Positions 7,400 through 17,030 are shown, counted from the stretch's first letter. The stretch is DNA of 64,000 nt from Brevundimonas sp. (GCF_027484365.1 NZ_JAIXTC010000007.1:62001-126000); one strand, 5' to 3'. Made by a program: numbers and translations. The notes: a model not told the origin generated them from the letters alone.

Positions 7400-8632
7400 T
7401 CAGGCGTCGTGGCCACGCCTCAGCCTCCGGGCCACCGTCGTCGCCTGTCGCCGCGTGAAGGCGACGAGCTCGCGACTGCCCTGGGGCGCGCCTACCGTAT
7501 CGGCCATGGTCGCGCCGCGCGCACCGATCGGCGCCCCGCGTTTCACGGTGGTGTCGATCGCCGTCTGATGCTCGATCTCGGCGTTCAGCTTGGCGCCCAT
7601 CAGCACGACCTGAACCGACAGCCAGACCCACAGCAAAAAGCCCATCGCCGTCGCCAGGGGACCGTAGGAGTCCATGCGAACGAAGTTGGTCAGATACCAG
7701 CTGAAGGTGAAGGAGATCAGCACGCTGACTGTCGCGGCGAAGAGGGCGCCGGGGAACAGCCACCGCACCGTCGCGCCCGCCCGGCTGGGGCCGAAGCGAT
7801 ACATGGTCACCAGCGTCAGCACGTAGATGGCGAACAGCATCGGCCATCGCAGCGGAGCCAGGCGCTCCCAGTCGTCGGCCAGACCGAACAGCCCCAGCAC
7901 GATCGGCACGCCGACCACGAGGGCCGCGCTGACCAGAACCGCTGCCAGGCCCGACAGGGTGAAGGCGAAACACAGCAGATTGTACTGGATGATGTCGCGC
8001 TTCTCGACCTCGTGATAGGCGACGTTGATGCCGTGAAACAGTGTCTTGATCCCGTTGTTGGCCGTCCACAGTGACAGGCCCAAAGTCCAGATCAGGGTGA
8101 AGGTCAGGTCCCGCGTCGAGCCTGCGGCCAGCCGGGTCATTTCCTGGGCCAGGAAGCTCGCGACGCTGGACGGCAGGAGGGCGTAGAGGAAGGCGACCCG
8201 CGCGGAGGCGTCGGCCGGGTCGGCGAACAGGCCGTAGACCGTGACGAAGGCCGCCAGGGTTGGAAACAGCGACAGCAGCATCAGGAAGGTGACGCCCCCG
8301 GCGACGAAGCCCACCTGATCGGTGAAATAGCCGTTGCCGACCCGCCAGCCGATGTCGAGCCAGCCCTTGTGCGGGATGTGTGCGGGACGTCGCGCCAGTC
8401 GCCCCCGACCCGGGTGCATGCTGTCGAACTCTTCGGGCGTCGGGGGTTGGGGCGGAGCCGCCCCGGCGCGTTCCGGCCGGAGCTCCAGGCCGAATCTGTG
8501 TCCCTGCGAATAGATCAGATGCGCGGCGCCCGCGCCGGCGGCCAGTCCTCCGATGATCGCGCCGATGAAGGCCCAGGGGCCAGAAAAAAGGGGGCGGCGC
8601 GCGGACGATCGGATCGGCGAGGGAAATTTCAT
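7400..8632 (-). CDS. YihY/BrkB family inner membrane protein
   Basis: A multi-pass membrane protein of 410 residues starting MKFPSPIRSS; upstream in-frame codons are antisense to the MOSC gene and are rejected. A first membrane helix (WAFIGAIIGGLAAGAGAA) is followed by a cytosolic linker, then five or more helices, with the BrkB core signature around WTLGLSLWTANNGIKTLFHGIN near residue 190. The family was once called ribonuclease BN in error; members are membrane proteins of uncertain, possibly transport, function. It ends in an Arg-rich cytosolic tail. Divergent from the MOSC gene, with an 84-base gap. Confidence 0.9.
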   Translation of the reverse strand: MKFPSPIRSSARRPLFSGPWAFIGAIIGGLAAGAGAAHLIYSQGHRFGLELRPERAGAAPPQPPTPEEFDSMHPGRGRLARRPAHIPHKGWLDIGWRVGNGYFTDQVGFVAGGVTFLMLLSLFPTLAAFVTVYGLFADPADASARVAFLYALLPSSVASFLAQEMTRLAAGSTRDLTFTLIWTLGLSLWTANNGIKTLFHGINVAYHEVEKRDIIQYNLLCFAFTLSGLAAVLVSAALVVGVPIVLGLFGLADDWERLAPLRWPMLFAIYVLTLVTMYRFGPSRAGATVRWLFPGALFAATVSVLISFTFSWYLTNFVRMDSYGPLATAMGFLLWVWLSVQVVLMGAKLNAEIEHQTAIDTTVKRGAPIGARGATMADTVGAPQGSRELVAFTRRQATTVARRLRRGHDA

Positions 8633-8716
8633 CGGCGGGTCAACGGTCCAGCGGCGGGCCGTGTTCCGGCTGCAGTTCACCTTGCCTGAATTCGCGCGCT
8701 GGGGCACTGACCGGCC

Positions 8717-9487
8717 GTGGCCGAGACTTCTTCCGCATCCGTCGCCGCCCTGTACCGCCATCCGGTCAAGGGTTTCACGCCCGAGCCGCTGGAGCGGGCG
8801 GTGTTGACGGCCGGCCGGGCCTTTCCCGGCGACCGGCTGCGCGCGGTCGAGACCGGGCCGTCGGGCTTCGATCCCCGGGCGCCGGCCCATATCTCAAAGA
8901 TGCGGTTCACTGTGCTGGCGCGCCTGCCGGAGATCGCGCGGGTCCGCACCCGGTGGGACGAGACGACCGATACGCTGCATGTGTCGAGCGAGGGCGCGCC
9001 GGACCTGTCGGTGAAACTCGGCGATCCCGGGGACGAGCGGCGGCTGGAAGCCTGGCTGACGGAATTCCTCGGCGAGGAGGCGACCGCGCCGCTGCGCCTG
9101 CTGGACGGAACCGGCCACCGGTTCATGGACGATCCCGCAGGGTCGGTTTCGGTGCTGAACCTGGCCAGCGTGCGCGACCTGTCCGGACGGCTGGGCGTGA
9201 GGGTCGACCCCTTGCGGTTCCGGGCCAATGTCTGGGTCGAGGGCTGGCCGGCCTGGGCCGAGAACGACTGGACCGGGCGCGACCTGACCCTGGGCGAAGC
9301 GAGGCTGACGGTGATCAAGCCGATCGTTCGCTGTGTCGCCACCCATGTGGACCCCGAAACCGGAAGCCGGGACATCGATGTGGTTTCCGCCCTTCAAGAG
9401 CTTTACGGCCACCGCTGGTGCGGCCTCTATCTTTCGGTCGGAACCGGCGGGACGCTGACCGTCGGCGACCGCGCGGAGCTTTGCTGA
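8717..9487 (+). CDS. MOSC domain-containing protein
   Basis: A 256-residue protein with an N-terminal MOSC beta-barrel (ALYRHPVKGF near residue 11) and a C-terminal MOSC domain (KPIVRCVATHVDPETG near residue 208). The MOSC fold is shared with molybdenum cofactor sulfurases and mARC/YcbX-type enzymes; the conserved Cys in IVRCVATH would be the Mo ligand or sulfur carrier. Start is GTG. It is followed directly by prmC (stop TGA immediately before ATG), so the two are one transcription unit. The reduced substrate is not predictable. Confidence 0.88.
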   Translation: MAETSSASVAALYRHPVKGFTPEPLERAVLTAGRAFPGDRLRAVETGPSGFDPRAPAHISKMRFTVLARLPEIARVRTRWDETTDTLHVSSEGAPDLSVKLGDPGDERRLEAWLTEFLGEEATAPLRLLDGTGHRFMDDPAGSVSVLNLASVRDLSGRLGVRVDPLRFRANVWVEGWPAWAENDWTGRDLTLGEARLTVIKPIVRCVATHVDPETGSRDIDVVSALQELYGHRWCGLYLSVGTGGTLTVGDRAELC

Positions 9488-10372
9488 ATGACGGACACCC
9501 ACACCCTCGTCGCCGCCTGGAAGGCCGCCCAGGGCGAGCTGAAGGCTGCCCGCATCGACAGTCCGGCCATCGACGCACGCCTGCTGCTCGAGGCCGCGAC
9601 CGGCGCCAGCCGGCTCGAGATACTCACGGACCCCCACCGGCCCCTGACGCCGGACCAGTCGGCGACCCTGGCCGGCTATGTCGAACGTCGCCTGCGCCGC
9701 GAGCCCGTGTCGCGGATCCTGGGCCGCAAGGGGTTCTGGAAGATCATGCTGAACGTCACCCCCGACGTGCTCAGCCCGCGTCCGGACACCGAGACCATCC
9801 TCGACGTGGCCATGCTGGCCTTCGAACCGGCCCAGGCCTTCAGCGTCATCGATCTGGGGACCGGATCGGGCGCCATCCTGCTGGCCGTTCTCGGTGACCG
9901 GCCGGCCGCGCACGGCGTCGGCACCGATATTTCGTCCGAGGCCCTGGCCGTGGCCAGGGAGAATGCCGCCAATCTCGGGCTGGATAACCGCGCGACCTTC
10001 CTGAGGACGGAGTGGGCCGCCGGGTTCGGCGACCACAGCTTCGATCTGGTGGTGTCCAACCCGCCCTATATTCCGTCCGACGACATTCCCGGTCTGGATC
10101 CGGAGGTGCGCGAGCATGATCCGATCCTGGCCCTGGACGGCGGCCCCGACGGTCTGCAGGCCTATCGCGACCTCGCCCCCGAGATCGCCCGCATCCTCAA
10201 GCCGGGCGGCACCTTCGCCGTCGAGATCGGCTGGGACCAGGGCGAGGCGGTCAAGGCCCTGTTCGAGGCGGCGGGGCTGGAGGAGGTGAAGGTGGTCAAG
10301 GACCTCGGCGACCGGCACCGTGTGGTCACCAACGGTCCGGATCCAAGAACGACGCCGATCCGCCAGTCCTAG
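9488..10372 (+). CDS. prmC: release factor glutamine N5-methyltransferase PrmC
   Basis: Methylates the Gln of the GGQ motif in release factors RF1 and RF2 using S-adenosylmethionine. The 294-residue protein has the helical N-terminal domain, the SAM loop IDLGTGSGAILLAVL near residue 120, and the catalytic NPPYIPSDD near residue 195 that binds the glutamine amide. EPVSRILGRKGFW matches the family REPLQYILG region. It follows the MOSC gene with no gap. A 294-base stretch without a gene follows, in which I see nothing. Confidence 0.95.
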   Translation: MTDTHTLVAAWKAAQGELKAARIDSPAIDARLLLEAATGASRLEILTDPHRPLTPDQSATLAGYVERRLRREPVSRILGRKGFWKIMLNVTPDVLSPRPDTETILDVAMLAFEPAQAFSVIDLGTGSGAILLAVLGDRPAAHGVGTDISSEALAVARENAANLGLDNRATFLRTEWAAGFGDHSFDLVVSNPPYIPSDDIPGLDPEVREHDPILALDGGPDGLQAYRDLAPEIARILKPGGTFAVEIGWDQGEAVKALFEAAGLEEVKVVKDLGDRHRVVTNGPDPRTTPIRQS

Positions 10373-10666
10373 TCCGGGGCTGATCCGAACAAACCCCTTG
10401 GAAACCGCCCCGGCGCGCGCTAAGTCCTTGGTTGTCTCCCTCCCTTCCGCATCTCGCTGAACCGCTCCAGGTCCAGCGACGCTCGGCCGGGACGCGCGTG
10501 AAGGTCGGCGGTGTCACTGCCAGCGGACCACGACGGGCGACAAAGGTCCTTCCGATCACATCGCCGCCGGGGATTGGCCCCCAAGCGAACCGGAACCACA
10601 GACAACCGGCCTGACACCCTCGCCATGTTCGCGCAGGGACACGCCAAACCAGCACGGTAAGCCTCG

Positions 10667-11713
10667 ATGCGAGATTTCAAGGGCATGAAGCGTCAGCGCG
10701 GCCGCAACCGGAAACCCGGTGGCGGCGGCGGCAACGCGAATGCGGCGAACCCCAACCGTTCATGGGACTCGCAAGGGCCCGAGAACATCAAGGTCCGCGG
10801 CAACGCCCAGACCGTCTACGAGCGCTATCAGCAGCTGGCGCGCGACGCCGGCTCGTCGGGCGACCGGGTGCTGGCCGAGAACTATCTCCAGCACGCCGAA
10901 CACTATTTCCGCGTCCTGCGCGCCCTTCAGCCGCAGCGCCCGGTGTCCGAGATCGCCGCGCGCGAACTGTCGAACCAGGGCTATGACATCGATTTCGAGG
11001 ATGAGACCGGGGCCCAGGCCGCCGCCTTCCTTGCCGCGCAACAAGCTGCCGACCGCATCCAGCAGCAGAGCGACGCCCGCGATGCCGAGGCCGCCCAGGG
11101 CGCCCAGCAGCCGCGCGAGCCGCGCGAATGGACTCCACGCCCGCCGCGTGACGAGAACCAGAATCGCGACGGCCAGAACCGCGATCGCGAATGGACCCCG
11201 CGTCCGCCGCGCGACAACCAGAACCGCGATGGCCAGGACGGCCAACCCCGCGCCGAGGGCGAAGGCCAGGGCGAGGGCGGTCGACGTGAGACCCGTCGCG
11301 AACGCTGGGAGCGTCGTCGCGAGGAACGCAACCGTCGCTTCGAGGCCGAGGGCGGCACGCCCGACACCCGCACCTACGAAGAGGCCGAGGGCCGGTTCGA
11401 GAGCCGTTCCGACAGCGGTCGGCCGGAAAACGTCAGGGAGGGCGGCGACTTCATCGCCTCCACCGCGCCCGTGACCTATGTCCCGCCCGCAGAAGCCGCG
11501 CCGGTCGAGGCTGCGCCCGCGCAGGAAGAACGCCCCGCGCGCCGGACCCGCACGCCGCGCGCCGAGGCTCCGGTCGACACGACCCAGGCCCTGCCCGGCT
11601 TCCTGACCCGCTCGACGGCCCCGACATCGGCGCCCTCGGATGACGGCGAAACGCCCGCGCCCAAGCGCCGTGCGCCGCGCAAGAAGGCCGAGACTTCCGC
11701 CGACGGCGAATAG
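10667..11713 (+). CDS. DUF4167 domain-containing protein, Arg/Asp-rich
   Basis: The N-terminal 100 residues form the alphaproteobacterial DUF4167 domain: a basic start (MKRQRGRNRK), a Gly/Asn linker, then NIKVRGNAQTVYERYQQLAR and AENYLQHAEHYFRVL, a helical pair. The remaining 250 residues are low complexity, with EWTPRPPRD repeats near 155 and 180, an RRETRRERWERRREERNRR stretch, and a Pro/Ala tail ending in a basic patch. This design suggests an RNA- or ribosome-associated protein, but the function is not established. A possible alternate start is MKRQRGR six codons in. Confidence 0.88.
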   Translation: MRDFKGMKRQRGRNRKPGGGGGNANAANPNRSWDSQGPENIKVRGNAQTVYERYQQLARDAGSSGDRVLAENYLQHAEHYFRVLRALQPQRPVSEIAARELSNQGYDIDFEDETGAQAAAFLAAQQAADRIQQQSDARDAEAAQGAQQPREPREWTPRPPRDENQNRDGQNRDREWTPRPPRDNQNRDGQDGQPRAEGEGQGEGGRRETRRERWERRREERNRRFEAEGGTPDTRTYEEAEGRFESRSDSGRPENVREGGDFIASTAPVTYVPPAEAAPVEAAPAQEERPARRTRTPRAEAPVDTTQALPGFLTRSTAPTSAPSDDGETPAPKRRAPRKKAETSADGE

Positions 11714-11794
11714 TCTTCCGGCTAGGGACAAACGCCGTCTGGCATTGGCTCTGGCCGGGCGCCGGATCGCGCCCTGGCCGACCGGGACAGCCGG

Positions 11795-13135
11795 CTAGGC
11801 TCGATCCAGCCGGGCGACGAAGAAGCCGTCGAGGCTTCCGGCCTCCGCCCACATCGAGGGCAGGATGCGGAGCCAGCCTTCGGGTGTCAGGGCCTCGGCC
11901 GGCGCGCCGACGGCGGCCGGATCGGCGGGCGTGGTCCGGAAGCCCGGATTGCGGCGCAGGAAGGCGATGACCTGGGTTTCGCCCTCTTCCCGCTCCAGCG
12001 AGCACACGCAATAGACCAGACGACCGCCGGGCGCGACGCGGTCGGCGGCCGCGTCGAGCAGCCGGTGCTGGACGTCGGCCAGTTTGGCGACCTCGGCCGG
12101 CTTGGTGGCGCGCAGGACTTCAGGATTGCGGCGCAGGGTGCCGGTCGCGGTGCAGGGCGCATCGAGCAGAACGGCGTCGAAGGTGCGATCGTCCTCCCAG
12201 TCCTCGCCGGGCGTGACGACGATCTCGGCCGTCAGCCCCGTGCGTTCCAGGTTCTGGCGCAGGCGACGCAGGCGCGGCTCCGAACGGTCGAGGGCCACGA
12301 CGGTCGCGCCGCTGGCGGCCAGTTGCAGCGTCTTGCCGCCGGGGGCCGCGCACATGTCGAGCGCGGTCTCGCCGGCCTTCGGGGCCAGCAGGCGGGCGGG
12401 GACGGCCGCGGCCGCGTCCTGGACCCACCAGCCGCCGGTCTCGTATCCGGACCAGGTCGCGACGTCGCCCCGCACGCCCGAGCGGACAGTCCCGCCGGGC
12501 AGGACCGTGCCGTCGATGGTGTCGGCCAGGGCCTGGGCGTCCTCGCCGGGCTTGAGACTGAGGTCGGTCGGCGGTTCGTCGCGGGCCGCCAGGGCGATGG
12601 CGGCCAGGGCGGCCTCGCCATAGGTCTGTTTCCAGCGCGCGGCGATCCAGTCGGGGAGGTTCGACTCCGCCGTGGTCATGCCGGGGCCCTCGCGCTCGAT
12701 ACCGCGCAGGACGGCGTTCACGAGCGCCTTGTAGGGACGGGTCTTGGCGTCGCGTTCAGCCAGTTTCACGGCCGTGGAGACGGCGGCGAAGGCGGGAGTC
12801 TCCAGCACCAGGGTCTGGGCCAGGGAGACGCGCAGGATCGTGCGGACGGCTTCGGGCGGCGATTTCTGCAGGCGGCGGTTCATGATGGCGTCGATCTCGC
12901 CGAGACGACGCAGGGCGGCCATCGCCACGGCGCGGGCGAAGGCGCGATCCGGACCGGGCAGGCTCTTCAGTTCGGGCAGGGCCATGGCCTCGTCCAGCCC
13001 GTTGCGGCGCTCAAGGGCGGCGTTCAGCAGGACGCCGGCGGCGATGCGCGCCTCGACCCCGATGTCGGCTGCGCCGTCCGGCTCGGCAATCCGGGCGATC
13101 GGTTCCCGGCGGGGACCGCGCGCCTTGTCGGCCAT
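11795..13135 (-). CDS. rsmB: RsmB-type 16S rRNA cytosine-C5 methyltransferase
   Basis: An RNA m5C methyltransferase of 446 residues. The N-terminal 150 residues resemble a NusB-like RNA-binding domain (PDRAFARAVAMAALRRLGEID, KTRPYKALVNAVLRGIERE). The Rossmann domain shows the SAM loop DMCAAPGGKT near residue 255 and both catalytic cysteines: LDAPCTATGTLRRNPE near residue 320 and VYCVCSLEREEGE near 380. The start MADKARGPRRE is chosen over a longer frame that runs into kup. E. coli RsmB modifies C967; the same target is inferred here. Confidence 0.9.
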   Translation of the reverse strand: MADKARGPRREPIARIAEPDGAADIGVEARIAAGVLLNAALERRNGLDEAMALPELKSLPGPDRAFARAVAMAALRRLGEIDAIMNRRLQKSPPEAVRTILRVSLAQTLVLETPAFAAVSTAVKLAERDAKTRPYKALVNAVLRGIEREGPGMTTAESNLPDWIAARWKQTYGEAALAAIALAARDEPPTDLSLKPGEDAQALADTIDGTVLPGGTVRSGVRGDVATWSGYETGGWWVQDAAAAVPARLLAPKAGETALDMCAAPGGKTLQLAASGATVVALDRSEPRLRRLRQNLERTGLTAEIVVTPGEDWEDDRTFDAVLLDAPCTATGTLRRNPEVLRATKPAEVAKLADVQHRLLDAAADRVAPGGRLVYCVCSLEREEGETQVIAFLRRNPGFRTTPADPAAVGAPAEALTPEGWLRILPSMWAEAGSLDGFFVARLDRA

Positions 13136-13182
13136 GCGGCGCCCGCGGGCCCCGGAGTTCTTGCCCTTGGGGGTTCCCCCGC

Positions 13183-15141
13183 TCAAACCGAGACCTGCGT
13201 TCCGAGCTCGACCACGCGTCCGGGCGGGATGTGGAAGAAGTCGGTCGGGTTGGCCGCGTTGCGCATCAGGAAGATGTAGAGCTTGTCCTGCCACAGGGGC
13301 ATCCCCTGCGACGCCGACGGCACGACCGAGCGGCGGCCGAGGAAGAAGCTGGTCGACATGATGTCGAACTTCACCCCCTGCTTGCGGCACTGGCTCAGGG
13401 CGCGTGGAACAACCGGGCTTTCCATGAAGCCGTAGCTGAGCGTGATCTTCTTGAAGTCGTCATTGATCGGCTCGATCAGGACGCGCTCGCTGTCGCTCAC
13501 CCGCGGCCGGTCGGTGGTCCGAACGGTCAGGATGACGTTCTTCTCGTGCAGCACCTTGTTGTGCTTGAGATTATGCATCAGGGCGACCGGGGCGACGTCC
13601 GGGTCCGAGGTCAGGAAGATGGCCGTGCCGGGTGAGCGGTGCGGCGGTCGGGCGCGCAACATCTCGATCAGATCGGTCAGGGGCAGGCTGTCCTTCTTGG
13701 ACTTGGCCGAGAGGATCTGGGACCCGCGTGTCCAGGTCCACATGATCAGCACCAGCACCGCGCCCAGCACCAGCGGCAACCAGGCGCCGTCGGGGATCTT
13801 GAGCAGGTTGGAGGTCAGGAAGACGCTGTCGATGAAGCCGAAGGGAACGAGGGCACCCAGGGTCGCCCACAGCGGCCATTTCCATTTCTTGGTGATGACC
13901 GAATAGGCCATCAGGGTGTTGATCAGCATGACCCCGGTGACGGCGACGCCATAGGCGGCCGTCAGGTTGTGCGAGCTCTGGAACACGAACAGCAGGGTGA
14001 GGACGCCCAGCATCAGGAAGGTGTTCACGGCGGGCACGAAGATCTGGCCGGCCTGGGTCTCGGACGTGAACCGGATGTCGATACGGGGCAACAGGCCCAG
14101 CTGGACGGCCTGCTGGGTCACCGAGAAGGCGCCCGTGATCACGGCCTGGGAGGCGATGACCGTGGCAATCGTGGCCAGGGCCAGCATCGGCCAATAGGCG
14201 AACTCCGGCACCATCGACCAGAACGGGTTCAGGGCCGCTCCGGGGTTGTCGAGGATCAGGGCGCCCTGGCCCAGATAGTTCAGGGTCAGACAGGGCAGGA
14301 CGAAGCACAGCCATCCGGCGCGGATCGGCGCCTTGCCGAAATGGCCCATGTCCGCATAGAGCGCCTCGGCGCCCGTGACCGCCAGGAAGACGCTGCCCAG
14401 GATGATGAAACCCAGGAAGCCGTCATTAAGCAGCAGCATGACCCCGTAGTGGGGCGACAGGGCGCGCAGCACCGAGATGTCGTCGAAGATGTGGTAGAGG
14501 CCGAGCGCCCCCAGCGACAGGAACCACAGGGCCGTCAGGGGGCCGAAATACTTCGACAGACTGGCTGTGCCGCGCGACTGGACCAGGAACAGACCGATCA
14601 GGATGGCGGCGGCGATCGGGACGATGAAGGCGTCGAGCCGCGTGCCCACGCCCGGGGCGTCCTTGACGCCCTCTATCGCCGACAGCACGGAAATCGCCGG
14701 CGTGATGATGCCGTCGCCGTAGAACAGGGCCGCGCCGCAGACGCCGAGAATGAAGATCCAGGCGGACCGGCGGCCGATCGCATGGGTGGCGAGGGCCATC
14801 AGGGCCAGGGTCCCGCCTTCGCCCTTGTTGTCCGCCCGCATGAGGAAGATGACGTATTTGAATGTCACCACGATCATGAGGGCCCAGAAGGCCAGCGAAA
14901 CCACGCCGATCACGGCCAGTTCGCCGCCGACGCCCGACTGGGCATGGGCGATGGCCTCGCGCAGGGCGTACAGCGGGCTGGTGCCGATGTCGCCGAACAC
15001 GACGCCGATCGCGCCGATGGTGAGCGCCCAGAATCCGGCCTTGCCGGGCCCGTGGGGCACGGCATGGCCGTTGGATGCGGCGGTGATCTGATCAGGCGAG
15101 GCGGGGGGAGCGCCGTCACCGGGGGAAGCGTCCCCAGCCAT
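13183..15141 (-). CDS. kup: KUP-family potassium transporter
   Basis: Proton-coupled low-affinity K+ uptake protein, about 652 residues with twelve predicted membrane helices and a cytosolic C-terminal domain. Family motifs are plain: IGVVFGDIGTSPLYALREA near residue 47, GDGIITPAISVLSA, and GTAIFLTSDPDVAPVALMHN in the C-terminal domain. Start MAGDASPG is preceded by a good Shine-Dalgarno (GGAGG). It lies upstream of the rsmB-type gene with a 47-base gap and is divergent from the Rrf2 regulator. Confidence 0.95.
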   Translation of the reverse strand: MAGDASPGDGAPPASPDQITAASNGHAVPHGPGKAGFWALTIGAIGVVFGDIGTSPLYALREAIAHAQSGVGGELAVIGVVSLAFWALMIVVTFKYVIFLMRADNKGEGGTLALMALATHAIGRRSAWIFILGVCGAALFYGDGIITPAISVLSAIEGVKDAPGVGTRLDAFIVPIAAAILIGLFLVQSRGTASLSKYFGPLTALWFLSLGALGLYHIFDDISVLRALSPHYGVMLLLNDGFLGFIILGSVFLAVTGAEALYADMGHFGKAPIRAGWLCFVLPCLTLNYLGQGALILDNPGAALNPFWSMVPEFAYWPMLALATIATVIASQAVITGAFSVTQQAVQLGLLPRIDIRFTSETQAGQIFVPAVNTFLMLGVLTLLFVFQSSHNLTAAYGVAVTGVMLINTLMAYSVITKKWKWPLWATLGALVPFGFIDSVFLTSNLLKIPDGAWLPLVLGAVLVLIMWTWTRGSQILSAKSKKDSLPLTDLIEMLRARPPHRSPGTAIFLTSDPDVAPVALMHNLKHNKVLHEKNVILTVRTTDRPRVSDSERVLIEPINDDFKKITLSYGFMESPVVPRALSQCRKQGVKFDIMSTSFFLGRRSVVPSASQGMPLWQDKLYIFLMRNAANPTDFFHIPPGRVVELGTQVSV

Positions 15142-15320
15142 GAATATCCTCCGGGCGCCGCAGTCGGCGGGCCCATCAAAGCGGAGGGCCTTTAGGCCCA
15201 TTCCGCGGCTGGTTCAATCGCATGGAATCGGTTTGAGTTGCACCGTGTTCGTCGAGCCGACAGCCCGGATTTGTGAATCGCCTTCCCAGTGCCTACCTTG
15301 GGAACTGGAACCGGACGAAA

Positions 15321-15815
15321 ATGTCAGACAGCCAACGCTTTCCCGTCGCCGCCCACGCCCTGGCCTATCTGGCCCACAAGGGCGCCTATGACGCTGCCCG
15401 GGCCTGTCCCAGCGCGATTCTGGCGGCCTCGGTGCCGACCAACCCGGTGGTCATCCGCCGGGTGACCGCCCTGTTGTCCAAGGCGGGCCTGATCGCGACC
15501 CGTCCCGGGGCCTCCGGCGGCTCCTGGCTGCTGCGCCAGCCGCAGGACATCCGCCTCGACGAGGTGCTGAAGGCGGTCAACGGTTGCGCCCACCTCGGCT
15601 CGCCGCCCGCCGGCGCCAAGGGCTGTCCGGTCGGGGAGCATATCCCCCGCCAGGTGGCCAAGGTCCTGACCCTGGCCGACGAGGCCGCGTCTGCGGCCCT
15701 GAGCAGGATCACCATCGCCGACCTGCTGGCCGAGACATCGACCGCCCTGGACGGGCTCGCGCCCCACCCGGCCTGTACCGAGGCCATCCGCGCCGCCGGC
15801 GCCGTGGCGGTCTAG
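15321..15815 (+). CDS. Rrf2 family transcriptional regulator
   Basis: A winged-helix DNA-binding protein of 164 residues. RFPVAAHALAYLAHKG opens the Rrf2 domain, VIRRVTALLSKAGLIATRPG is the recognition helix and wing, and GGSWLLRQPQDIRLDEVLKAVNG follows. Cysteines in NGCAHLG, KGCPVGE and HPACTEA could form a redox or metal sensor, but the three-Cys spacing of Fe-S types (IscR, NsrR) is not exact. It is nearest to YwnA-type Rrf2 proteins. The SDR gene follows after 14 bases, so the regulator may control it. Confidence 0.9.
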   Translation: MSDSQRFPVAAHALAYLAHKGAYDAARACPSAILAASVPTNPVVIRRVTALLSKAGLIATRPGASGGSWLLRQPQDIRLDEVLKAVNGCAHLGSPPAGAKGCPVGEHIPRQVAKVLTLADEAASAALSRITIADLLAETSTALDGLAPHPACTEAIRAAGAVAV

Positions 15816-15829
15816 ATTTCGGGCCTGAC

Positions 15830-16630
15830 GTGAGCCGGCGCACCCTTCTGATCACCGGCGCATCGGCCGGAATCGGGGCGGCCCTGGCCCGGGTCTATGC
15901 GGAAAGGGGCTGGGACGTGATCCTGACGGCGCGGCGTGAGGCGGCCCTGACCGCCCTGGCCGCAGAGATCACCACCACATGGGGCGTCACCGCGACCGTG
16001 ATCCCCGCCGACCTGGCCGATCCCGATGCCCCCGCGCGACTGGTGGAGGCCATCGTGGCGCGCGGCCTGACGGTCGACGGGCTGATCAACAACGCCGGCT
16101 TCTCGCGGACCACAGGCTTCCTCGCCACCGACCCCGAGCAGCATAGGGCGATGGTCCAGGTCATGCTGTCGGCGCCGGTCGCCCTGTCGCGCCTGTTGCT
16201 CCCGGGCATGGTCGAGCGCGGGTTCGGGCGGATCATCAATGTCGCCTCGCTCGCCGGTCAGATGCCTGCGACCGGCGGCGACACCCTGTACGGCCCGATC
16301 AAGAGCTTCCTGATCAAGGCGTCCCAGGGTCTGTGGCTTGAGACGCGCGGGACCGGCGTCCACGTCACCGCCCTGTGCCCCGGTTACACATTGACCGAGT
16401 TCCACGACGTCAACGGCTCGCGCGAACAGGTGTCGTCCGCCTATCCCTCATGGATGTGGCAGACGGCGCGGCACGTCGCCCAGGTCGGCTATGTCGCCTG
16501 CGAGGCGGACCGGGCAAGGGTCACGCCGGGGTTCATGAACAACGTCCTCGCGGCCATGGGCAAGCTCTTGCCCGACAGCCTGGCCCTGAACATGGTCGCC
16601 GGCCATGCGAGGCGGCTGAAGCGGATCTAG
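15830..16630 (+). CDS. SDR family NAD(P)-dependent oxidoreductase
   Basis: A classical short-chain dehydrogenase of 266 residues starting at GTG. The cofactor loop is TGASAGIGAAL, NNAGFS supports the active site, and the catalytic tetrad is visible with Ser in VASLAGQ and Tyr/Lys in LYGPIKS. The sequence resembles the DltE/YqjQ-type SDR group. It forms a likely two-gene unit with the Rrf2 regulator just upstream. A decayed copy of its last 25 codons lies 400 bases downstream at 17031-17106. The substrate is not known. Confidence 0.9.
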   Translation: MSRRTLLITGASAGIGAALARVYAERGWDVILTARREAALTALAAEITTTWGVTATVIPADLADPDAPARLVEAIVARGLTVDGLINNAGFSRTTGFLATDPEQHRAMVQVMLSAPVALSRLLLPGMVERGFGRIINVASLAGQMPATGGDTLYGPIKSFLIKASQGLWLETRGTGVHVTALCPGYTLTEFHDVNGSREQVSSAYPSWMWQTARHVAQVGYVACEADRARVTPGFMNNVLAAMGKLLPDSLALNMVAGHARRLKRI

Positions 16631-16666
16631 GCTGTAACGCCGTCCGATCAGCCGCCCGCGTGTCGA

Positions 16667-16954
16667 TCAGTGGGCCGGGGCCATCTTGTCGGCGGCCGGA
16701 GCCATCTTGTCAGCGGCAGGGGCCATGGCGCTGTCCGCAGCCGGAGCCATCGCGCCGTCGCCCGCAGGCGCCATCGCGTCGGCGGCCGGGGCCATGGCGC
16801 CGTCGGCCGCAGGGGCCATGGCGGAATCCGCAGCCGGCGCCATCGCGCCCTCGGTGGTCGGTTCGGTCTTGGTTTCAGCGGCAGGCTGGCAGGCGGCGGC
16901 CAGAAGCGCCACGGCGGCGACGGCGGTGCAGGTGACGACGGAACGGATGGACAT
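16667..16954 (-). CDS. repeat-built lipoprotein with AMAPAAD heptads
   Basis: A 95-residue predicted lipoprotein. A signal sequence (VTCTAVAAVALLAAAC) ends in a lipobox with Cys22 as the lipidation site. After a short Thr/Glu linker the mature part consists of about eight copies of A-M-A-P-A-A-D or close variants, with the last two reading KMAPAAD. Such Ala/Pro/Met arrays are probably extended rather than globular. The gene is opposite in strand to its neighbours and separates the SDR gene from a decayed piece of it. No function can be assigned. Confidence 0.75.
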   Translation of the reverse strand: MSIRSVVTCTAVAAVALLAAACQPAAETKTEPTTEGAMAPAADSAMAPAADGAMAPAADAMAPAGDGAMAPAADSAMAPAADKMAPAADKMAPAH

Positions 16955-17030
16955 GGAAACCCCTGAGATAAATGCCGGGGATCGATCCCCTGAGCCGACT
17001 ACGACGCAACCCCGCCGGGGGTTACAGGGC

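Noticed and set aside
10432-10614. 60-residue frame between prmC and the DUF4167 gene
   Set aside because: No ribosome site, basic low-complexity product and no conserved pattern; the 294-base gap shows nothing else.
12065-13279. 404-residue open frame opposite the rsmB-type gene
   Set aside because: Composition is Gly/Gln/Asp/His-rich with no motifs, and it is antisense to a secure methyltransferase.
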